A DNA stretch of 20,894 nucleotides from assembly GCA_002371335.1 (NCBI GenBank), contig DFHP01000046.1, forward strand, positions 33,551-54,444, read 5' to 3'. The position numbers and the translations under genes are program-made. Below are positions 15,658-20,894 of the stretch, piece after piece. The DNA is from Eubacterium sp. UBA3720. GTDB lineage: Bacteria > Bacillota > Clostridia > Lachnospirales > Lachnospiraceae. Below the pieces are notes generated by a model. It saw only the letters and a list, made by a program, of their open reading frames with translations. It was not told where the DNA came from and made no database searches. Within the stretch, counting starts at the first letter, position 1; each line of letters begins with the position of its first letter.

Positions 15658-16038
15658 TCAGTTCATTGTTGCGAGTACGTCACCGGCCTCAACTGCATCA
15701 CCAACGGAAACATTAACAGATGCGATCGTTCCGTCCTGCGGAGCAACGACCGGGATCTCCATCTTCATAGCTTCCATGATCAGTACATTATCACCTGATT
15801 TAACTGCGTCACCTGCGGATACTTCTATTTTCAGGATCTTTCCCGGTACAGAAGACTCTACCTTAACGCCGCCTGCGGATCCTGCTGCTGGAGCAGCTTT
15901 CGGGGCAGCCTTCGGAGCTGCTGCAGGTGCGGCCTTCGGAGCTGCTGCAGGAGCTGCTGTCTGTACTCCGGCTGAAGCGCCTTCTTCAACTGTTACATCA
16001 TATACTTTACCATTTACCGTAATTGTATAGTTTTTCAT
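15658..16038 (-). CDS. Biotin carboxyl carrier protein of the decarboxylase (1.3S/gamma type)
   Basis: This is the mobile biotin carrier that shuttles CO2 between carboxyltransferase and pump. The 126-residue protein starts with the short KNYTITVNGKVYDVTVEE strand region. An Ala/Pro/Lys-rich flexible linker follows (~28-56), and the biotinyl domain ends the protein with EAMKMEIP, the biotin lysine being residue 92. The layout matches the transcarboxylase 1.3S subunit and MmdC/GcdC. I chose the ATG at 16038 because GGAGGAG lies 8 bases upstream. A frame extended by ten codons overlaps the previous gene. Linker codons repeat (GCTGCTGCAGGAGC-like), so the linker may vary in length between strains. 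Confidence 0.94.
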   Translation of the reverse strand: MKNYTITVNGKVYDVTVEEGASAGVQTAAPAAAPKAAPAAAPKAAPKAAPAAGSAGGVKVESSVPGKILKIEVSAGDAVKSGDNVLIMEAMKMEIPVVAPQDGTIASVNVSVGDAVEAGDVLATMN

Positions 16039-16052
16039 TTTATTATCTCCTC

Positions 16053-16805
16053 CTAGCCTCTTTTCCATCTTCTGGCTGTTCCTGTTCTTCTTACGGAACG
16101 AACCACATATTCTGTATCAGACGGAGCTTCCGCCTGAGCTGCTGCGATTGCTGCTGCAATAACAGCTGCGATTTCATCTTCACTATCATCATCTGCGGCA
16201 GCCACAGGCTGAACAGCAGGAACCGGCTTCGGTGCCGGTGCAGATTTCGCTTCCTGTTTCTTCTTGTTTTCCGGATCCAGCACATTTACATATTTGAAAA
16301 GAGAGATCACGAACATCAGGAAGAAAAGAACTATAAATACGATTCCGAGACCGACTACAGTATTCTGAGCAGCCTGAACCATCTTTTCACCCAGAGAGTA
16401 ATCGACGTTCATCTCAAAATTCGTCATTGAATAAGTCTTTGTGTCAAAGTACATCACGATATCAGAATCGTATTTCTCAAAAGCCGCCTCGGCGTTTACG
16501 ATGATAGCTTCATCGTCGGAATCATCAACGGAAATATCCTTGATGTTCTTGAATCCGCCTACTATAGGCAGGTTCTCGGCAAGTGCGTCTCCTACGACGC
16601 TCGCAACGCCGTCTTCCTTCTGAAGCTGGGCGATGGTGTCATCGTCGTATGTAAAAATCTCCTCGAGTGTTGAAGAAGCGCTTTCCTTCAGCGCCGTCTT
16701 GATATCTTCAGATATTTCGGCATATACGCTGACAGATGTAAGCATCATTGTAAAGACCATAGCGATGACAAGAAGAGAGGCAAATCTGAATCTAATTTTT
16801 TTCAT
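16053..16805 (-). CDS. oadG: OadG-type gamma subunit with an N-terminal extracytoplasmic domain
   Basis: OadG proteins are small single-helix membrane subunits that hold the decarboxylase together. This 250-residue protein is more than twice the usual length (roughly 80-120). It has a signal-like N-terminus (MKKIRFRFASLLVIAMVF, cleavage perhaps after VYAE) and an acidic exported domain of about 115 residues. The OadG membrane helix VVGLGIVFIVLFFLMFVISLF lies at ~150-170. A Lys-rich, Pro/Ala-rich cytoplasmic linker follows, then a C-terminal DDSEDEIAAVIAAAIAAAQA segment and a basic tail (VRRTGTARRWKRG). The linker and tail resemble those of MmdD/OadG. I chose the ATG at 16805, 6 bases after GAGGTG. 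Earlier GTG and ATG codons lie on that site. The exported domain may be a DUF3887-like fold, which is uncertain. Confidence 0.8.
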   Translation of the reverse strand: MKKIRFRFASLLVIAMVFTMMLTSVSVYAEISEDIKTALKESASSTLEEIFTYDDDTIAQLQKEDGVASVVGDALAENLPIVGGFKNIKDISVDDSDDEAIIVNAEAAFEKYDSDIVMYFDTKTYSMTNFEMNVDYSLGEKMVQAAQNTVVGLGIVFIVLFFLMFVISLFKYVNVLDPENKKKQEAKSAPAPKPVPAVQPVAAADDDSEDEIAAVIAAAIAAAQAEAPSDTEYVVRSVRRTGTARRWKRG

Positions 16806-16819
16806 AATCATCACCTCAC

Positions 16820-18256
16820 TTAAATTGTGCCATGCTTCTTATTCGGACGAAACTCCCTTTTTGTGAAAAGCATCTCGACAGCACCGATCAGATATTTACG
16901 TGTTTCGGACGGATCGATGATCGTATCTACATAGCCTCTTGCCGCAGCCGCGTCAACACTGTTCTGAAGGGCGTCATACTCTGCAGCTTTTTCCTTTACC
17001 ACATCACCGTCTTTTCCGTCATACATGATCTTGGCTGCTGCAAGAGCATCCATCATGCCGAATTTAGCGCCTTCCCATGCATACACAAGATCTGCACCGA
17101 CAGATTTGCTGTTCATGATAAGACCTGCGCTTCCGAATACCTCTCCCGTGATCACATTGATTTTTGGAGTTGTAGCGTTTGTAAATGCGTAAGCAAGCTC
17201 AGCAGCCGCTTTTGCGATATTGTTCTCAGAGCACTTGGTAGCTTTAAAGCTTCTGATATTGGAAAATGTAACAACAGGAATGGAGAATGCGTCGCAGAAT
17301 TTAACAAACTCTGCAGCCTTTTCTGCGCCTTTTGCTGTTACCTCGCCGTCAAATTTCTCGGCGGCATTACCCTCTTCATCATACAGAACACTGCGGTTTG
17401 CTACAGCACCTACAGTAATTCCGTTAAGTTTGATAAATGCCGTAACCATGTCTTTACCATAGGCAGCTTTTGTCTCTACACATACGGCGTTATCACTGAT
17501 CCGCGGAAGAAGAAGCGCAGGATCTTCATAACAGTCGGCAGCATCGCTGATCACGCGGTTAAGATCATCTTCTGTATCAACATAAGACATATCGTCTTCG
17601 TTATTTGCCGGAAGAACCGCAATGAGTTCTCTCATAGCGCCGAGGATCTCATCTTCGGAACCTACGGACGAAACAATTCCGGTATTCTCACTCTGATATC
17701 CGGCTGACGCGGTATCACACTTGTCCTCACGGTTTCCTTCAAGAGCGTTCGGTGAATTAACGAAAAGCTCAGCTTTGGAGTCTTCCATGAATGTGAAATC
17801 GGAAAGAGCTGCGATGACTGCCATTCCTCCTCCGCATTTGCCGAAGATTCCCGAAATCACCGGGATCACGCCCGATGCATTGCTCATAGCCATATAGATC
17901 TGGCCAAAAGCATTCAGACCATCTGCCGCTTCTTCAAGGCGAAGGCCGGCACAGTCGATCAGGCCGATCACAGGAGCGCCCATCTTGACAGCCATATCGT
18001 AAAGGCGGACGATTTTTCCGGCATGCATTTCACCAATCGTTCCGTTCAGTACAGAACTGTCCTGGCTGTATACATATACCATGCTGCCATCTACAAGACC
18101 ATATCCTGTGATGACACCGTCTGAAGGTGCCTTTTTTTCAGACAGATTGAAATCGGTATTTCTGGCGGTGACCGCCGCGCCGATCTCAACAAAACTGCAG
18201 GGATCCAGAAGAGCCTCGATCCGAGCTCTGGCTGGACTTACTACATTGCTGCTCAT
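16820..18256 (-). CDS. Acyl-CoA carboxyltransferase subunit (12S/MmdA-like, divergent)
   Basis: It belongs to the crotonase-fold carboxyltransferase family (methylmalonyl-CoA decarboxylase alpha, propionyl-CoA carboxylase beta, transcarboxylase 12S). The members swap CO2 between biotin and an acyl-CoA. The 478-residue protein starts with ARARIEALLDPCSFVEIG, then SDGVITGYGLVDGSMVYVYSQD and LNGTIGEMHAGKI. The N-terminal oxyanion-hole region GKCGGGMAVIAALSDF is at ~132-147, and the second half repeats the fold, with GEVFGSAGLIMNSKSVGADLVYAW near ~375-398. Several signatures are altered: DSGGARIQE is DCAGLRLEE and the second GGAY is GSAG. The substrate is therefore uncertain. GGAGGT lies 6 bases before the ATG. 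It is the first gene of the operon. Confidence 0.85.
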   Translation of the reverse strand: MSSNVVSPARARIEALLDPCSFVEIGAAVTARNTDFNLSEKKAPSDGVITGYGLVDGSMVYVYSQDSSVLNGTIGEMHAGKIVRLYDMAVKMGAPVIGLIDCAGLRLEEAADGLNAFGQIYMAMSNASGVIPVISGIFGKCGGGMAVIAALSDFTFMEDSKAELFVNSPNALEGNREDKCDTASAGYQSENTGIVSSVGSEDEILGAMRELIAVLPANNEDDMSYVDTEDDLNRVISDAADCYEDPALLLPRISDNAVCVETKAAYGKDMVTAFIKLNGITVGAVANRSVLYDEEGNAAEKFDGEVTAKGAEKAAEFVKFCDAFSIPVVTFSNIRSFKATKCSENNIAKAAAELAYAFTNATTPKINVITGEVFGSAGLIMNSKSVGADLVYAWEGAKFGMMDALAAAKIMYDGKDGDVVKEKAAEYDALQNSVDAAAARGYVDTIIDPSETRKYLIGAVEMLFTKREFRPNKKHGTI

Positions 18257-18310
18257 ACTTTTACCTCCATTGTACTAAATTTATAAAATAAACATAAATT
18301 CCTATTGTTT

Positions 18311-18339
18311 ATAATACTTGCTTTATAATTTTTTTTCAA
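18311..18339 (-). promoter_or_regulatory. Sigma-A promoter of the Na+-pump operon
   Basis: On the minus strand TTGAAA (18339-18334), a 17-bp spacer and TATTAT (18316-18311). It lies about 55 bp upstream of the carboxyltransferase ATG in a very A/T-rich region. The predicted start point is near 18304. Confidence 0.75.
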
Positions 18340-18420
18340 CTGTTTTGAGCATTTTATATAAAACGAGGCATAAAAATATGGGGGTATTTTCTGATACGAT
18401 ATCTTTCTTTATATTCTAAG

Positions 18421-18478
18421 AACAGCCTTGATCATGAAAAAAACTTTCTGAATGTTGTTTTTCATGATCAAGGCTGTT
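18421..18478. terminator. Perfect 21-bp-stem hairpin after scpB; member of a dispersed hairpin family
   Basis: AACAGCCTTGATCATG and the following A-run (18421-18441) pair perfectly with the arm at 18458-18478, around a 16-base loop. It lies about 70 bp beyond the scpB stop and is a likely terminator of the scp transcript, although the T-run after the stem on the minus strand is broken (TTCTTAG). On the complement, the neighbouring TTTTCCGCATGTCATTT (18482-18498) matches the hairpin after rqcH. Confidence 0.65.
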
Positions 18479-18549
18479 TAAATGACATGCGGAAAATATC
18501 CGTATCCTGGACATATAAAGATATGTATCATATATACCCTGCATTAAAC

Positions 18550-19182
18550 TCAAACATCAACTTTTATCCGTTCATTCATTTCAGCTTCAGCTTCTGCCCT
18601 GAAGTCTTCCTCCTGAACTACGCTCATCCGGGGAAGAGATTCGGTGGAATCCAGTCCCATATACCTCAGAAATACATCGGTCGTGCCAAAAAGGATCGGT
18701 CTTCCGGCTGCGTCAAGACGCCCCAGCTCCTTTACAAGTCCGTATTCCATAAGTTTATTGATTGCATGGTCGGATTTTACTCCTCTTATCTGTTCTATTT
18801 CTGCCTTTGTGACCGGCTGCTTATATGCGATAATGGAAAGGGTTTCAATGACAACATCCGTAAGGTGTGGTTTGCGGGGCTGTCTGGCCACTTCCACAAG
18901 AGTCTCAAAGTATTGTTTTTTCGTACAAAGCTGATATGAGGATTCCAGTCGGAGAAGCATGATGCCCGAGGAAGGATCCTGATATCTTGCAGCCAGTTTT
19001 TCCAGGCACTTTCTGGTTTCTTCGGGAGTTTTCCCGGTTACGGAAGCAAGTTTTTTCAGTTCTACCGGTTCTCCGAGAGAAAAAAGCACTGCCTCAAGAG
19101 TTCCCTCCGGCGTTATCTGATCTGTTTCGATTTCCCCGGGAGCTCCGTCATTTATGATCTTTTTCTCAATATTCTCATCCAT
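18550..19182 (-). CDS. scpB: Segregation and condensation protein B
   Basis: ScpB is a winged-helix protein that dimerises and binds ScpA to form the kleisin/kite part of the Smc condensin, needed for chromosome segregation. The 210-residue protein has EGTLEAVLFSLGEPVELKKLA (~26-46), the first winged helix with SSGIMLLRLESSYQLCTK, and the second with VVIETLSIIAYKQPVTKAEIEQIRG (~109-133). GLVKELGRLDAAGRPILFGTTDVFLRYMGL (~147-176) follows, and the tail is acidic. I chose the ATG at 19182, which overlaps the scpA stop by 8 bp (ATGGATGA) and has AAGGAG 7 bases upstream inside scpA. A longer frame 14 codons upstream lacks support. Smc itself is not in the window. Confidence 0.95.
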   Translation of the reverse strand: MDENIEKKIINDGAPGEIETDQITPEGTLEAVLFSLGEPVELKKLASVTGKTPEETRKCLEKLAARYQDPSSGIMLLRLESSYQLCTKKQYFETLVEVARQPRKPHLTDVVIETLSIIAYKQPVTKAEIEQIRGVKSDHAINKLMEYGLVKELGRLDAAGRPILFGTTDVFLRYMGLDSTESLPRMSVVQEEDFRAEAEAEMNERIKVDV

Positions 19183-19960
19183 TTTTGTTCTCCTTTTCCG
19201 GAACATCCTCTCCTGCATATTCAAGAGAATCGATTTCTATGTCTCCGAATATTTCTTTCTGCGAAATCGCTATCTTTCCGGTTTTCATCAGTTCAAGCAC
19301 GGCCAGAAACGTGACAATGGTTTGCATTTTGCTGTGCTGTTTTTCCAAAAGTCTGCGAAATGAAAAGTGTTTGTTTTTTCTGGCATAGTTTCGGACAAAT
19401 GTCATTTTCTCCGGAAGCGCGACTTCCTCCTTTTCGATATGTCCGAATCTGCTCCTGACAGGATCGATCTTATCTTCCTGACGCTGCAGTACAAACTGAA
19501 AGACATCTTTCAGCCGGTCAAAAGACAGATCCTTGAGCATCTCGTCAAGGTCGACCGGAGGTACATATGACATAACCTCTTTTGGAAGCTGCTGTCCGCG
19601 GACTGCAACTTCTCCCGCTTCGTCCATTTTTATCCGCAGTCTTCCGGCCATATATTTGTATTCTTTATATTCCAGAAGCTGTCGGACAAGTTCTTCCCGG
19701 GGATCGATCTCTTCGCCCTTTTCATCTTCCTCCTTCGGGAGAAGCATACGGCATTTGATGTCGATGAGAGTAGCTGCCATGACCATGAATTCGCTCATGA
19801 CTTCCATATCTTCCTTTTCCATCATCTCCACATATTCCAGATACTGGTCAGTGATTTCCGAGATGGGGATGTCATAGATGTCTATTTTGTTTTTATCAAT
19901 CAAATGAAGGAGGAGATCCAGCGGTCCTTCAAATACATTAAGTTTTACGTCAATAGCCAT
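19175..19960 (-). CDS. scpA: Segregation and condensation protein A
   Basis: ScpA is the kleisin that bridges the Smc heads and binds the ScpB dimer. The 261-residue protein opens with the hallmark VFEGPLDLLLHLIDKNKIDIYDIPI (residues ~9-33). EFMVMAATLIDIKCRMLLP (~57-75) follows, then a charged central region. The C-terminal winged helix contains TIVTFLAVLELMKTGKIAISQKEIFGDIEI (~212-241). The ATG at 19960 has GGAGA about 5 bases upstream. The preceding metallophosphoesterase stop is only 12 bp away, so the three genes are probably one transcript. The overlap with scpB suggests coupled translation of the two partners. Confidence 0.96.
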   Translation of the reverse strand: MAIDVKLNVFEGPLDLLLHLIDKNKIDIYDIPISEITDQYLEYVEMMEKEDMEVMSEFMVMAATLIDIKCRMLLPKEEDEKGEEIDPREELVRQLLEYKEYKYMAGRLRIKMDEAGEVAVRGQQLPKEVMSYVPPVDLDEMLKDLSFDRLKDVFQFVLQRQEDKIDPVRSRFGHIEKEEVALPEKMTFVRNYARKNKHFSFRRLLEKQHSKMQTIVTFLAVLELMKTGKIAISQKEIFGDIEIDSLEYAGEDVPEKENKNG

Positions 19961-19972
19961 ATTATCTCCGAA

Positions 19973-20806
19973 TCAAATATTAAAATCCTGCTGAACATCC
20001 TGTCTTCTGCAGGAAGTGTCGTCTCTTACATTGATCCGCACCTGAACGATTTCTCTGGGGTTGAAGATCCTGAAAGGAACTGTATGTTCTCCCGCCCCTG
20101 AACTTATGATCACATGCTTTCCGTTATTTTCTATTTCGCCGTAAGAATCATCCGGAAAAAGTCTGAAATCAGGACTTATTAATCCCCTGTTCCCTCCAAG
20201 CCGCATGACTCCGCCGTGATAGTGTCCGCACAATGTAAGATCGGCTCCCCATTGGATATACTGTTCATGAAAACGCGGATGATGGGCAAGCAGGATATTA
20301 ATGCATCGATCGTCTGGCTTTCCCAGCTTTTCATATATATCACTCACAGGCAGATCCTGATGTCTTATCTTCTGATAATAGGGAAGATCCAGATCATAAC
20401 CGAATATACGCACAGGAACGCCGTTGATCATTATGCGGACATTCCTGTTCAGAAGAAAGGATATTCCATAGCTTTGCAGTTTTTCCGTATATTTCCTGAA
20501 TAATGGATTACCGCACTTTTTTTCATGATTTCCGTATGTATAGTATACAGGCGCGAATGATGTCAGCTTTGCGGCAAAAGCGGCGCTTTTCGCAAAGGTA
20601 TCAGGATATCGTCTGACAATGAGATCTCCTCCGATCAGGATCACATCAGGTCTTATGCCGCTGATATCTTTCAGTATCTTACGGACAGCATCTTTCTCTC
20701 TGCAGGTTCCATGAAGATCCGTAATGAACAGAATATTCAGGCTGCCGGGAGGAAGATTGCGATTACTGATATCTAATTCATATGTTTTTACTTCTGTCTT
20801 TTTCAT
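19973..20806 (-). CDS. Metallophosphoesterase, YkuE/YaeI-like
   Basis: It has a calcineurin-like fold with a two-metal centre. Relatives include UDP-2,3-diacylglucosamine-type and cell-wall-associated phosphoesterases, and the substrate here is unknown. The 277-residue protein shows all five blocks: ITDLHG (D30, H32), GGD (59-61), GNHE (92-95), AHHP (~174-177) and GHYHGG (194-199). There is no clear signal peptide or N-terminal membrane helix, so it appears cytoplasmic, unlike the anchored YkuE forms. The C-terminus ends in a polar tail after the last strand. The ATG at 20806 is the only start that keeps the N-terminal strand. It has no usable Shine-Dalgarno sequence (AGGA only 2 bases away), and a promoter lies directly upstream. 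It leads into scpA. Confidence 0.88.
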   Translation of the reverse strand: MKKTEVKTYELDISNRNLPPGSLNILFITDLHGTCREKDAVRKILKDISGIRPDVILIGGDLIVRRYPDTFAKSAAFAAKLTSFAPVYYTYGNHEKKCGNPLFRKYTEKLQSYGISFLLNRNVRIMINGVPVRIFGYDLDLPYYQKIRHQDLPVSDIYEKLGKPDDRCINILLAHHPRFHEQYIQWGADLTLCGHYHGGVMRLGGNRGLISPDFRLFPDDSYGEIENNGKHVIISSGAGEHTVPFRIFNPREIVQVRINVRDDTSCRRQDVQQDFNI

Positions 20807-20812
20807 ATCCTA

Positions 20813-20841
20813 TATATAGCATAATATATATGAGCGGTCAA
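20813..20841 (-). promoter_or_regulatory. Promoter of the metallophosphoesterase-scpA-scpB run
   Basis: On the minus strand TTGACC (20841-20836), a 17-bp spacer ending in TGC, then TATATA (20818-20813). This is a consensus-like promoter with an extended -10. Only six bases separate the -10 box from the ATG at 20806, so the predicted transcript starts at or next to the start codon. Confidence 0.65.
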
Positions 20842-20894
20842 AGTATGCTTCTGCGGATCAGCGTATTTACTTTCTGAACGAGGGACTTTTGACA

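Larger units (their letters stand above)
18257..18549. other. Intergenic region between scpB and the Na+-pump operon
   Basis: This 293-bp A/T-rich gap holds the operon promoter near 18311-18339 and the long hairpin at 18421-18478. I see no gene in it. Bases 18340-18420 contain A/T tracts and a GGGGG run near 18380, without a recognisable motif. Confidence 0.6.

Noticed and set aside
15890..15960. GCTGC-rich repeats in the biotin carrier as a separate repeat element
   Set aside because: They encode the normal Ala/Pro/Lys linker of this protein family.

Overview
This window looks like a chromosomal segment from a low-to-mid GC Gram-positive anaerobe of the class Clostridia, probably close to Lachnospiraceae. 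The reasons are the yicC-remA-gmk-rpoZ gene order, the LL-diaminopimelate aminotransferase route to lysine, RqcH, ScpA/ScpB, strong AGGAGG-type ribosome binding sites, and a biotin-dependent Na+ pump operon. The taxon is inferred from gene content, not from a marker gene. The region is mostly core genome. I see no phage, insertion sequence, tRNA, rRNA or CRISPR.

Layout. (1) 1-1287, + strand: the 3' part of an ABC-F ribosome-associated ATPase. A triple hairpin-repeat array and a bidirectional terminator follow it. (2) 8158 to 1624, - strand: a tight housekeeping run of yicC, remA, gmk, rpoZ, rimO, pgsA, dapL and icd. Its genes act in RNA decay, matrix/osmolyte regulation, GMP phosphorylation, RNA polymerase assembly, ribosomal protein S12 modification, phosphatidylglycerol synthesis, lysine/peptidoglycan precursor synthesis and 2-oxoglutarate supply. 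(3) 8424-12690, + strand: rqcH (ribosome quality control) and a CtpE-like P-type cation ATPase. A second triple array of the same hairpin repeat and another bidirectional terminator follow. (4) 18256 to 12987, - strand: a five-gene Na+-translocating decarboxylase operon. It encodes a methylmalonyl-CoA/12S-type carboxyltransferase, an enlarged OadG-type gamma subunit, a biotin carrier protein, the OadB Na+ pump and a pyruvate/5S-type carboxyltransferase. A strong sigma-A promoter precedes it. (5) 20806 to 18550, - strand: a metallophosphoesterase, scpA and scpB.

How the genes work together. The most distinctive system is the decarboxylase operon. It pairs two carboxyltransferases of different substrate classes (acyl-CoA and 2-oxo acid) with one biotin carrier and one Na+ pump, and it has no biotin carboxylase. 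That composition resembles a transcarboxylase joined to a Na+ pump.

Non-coding structure is also rich. There are two related triple hairpin arrays, both placed just after + strand stop codons. There is a second dispersed hairpin family with three diverged copies. A 12-bp repeat (4 copies) carries the yicC Shine-Dalgarno sequence. The yicC and rqcH promoters diverge and overlap. The metallophosphoesterase has an apparently leaderless promoter.
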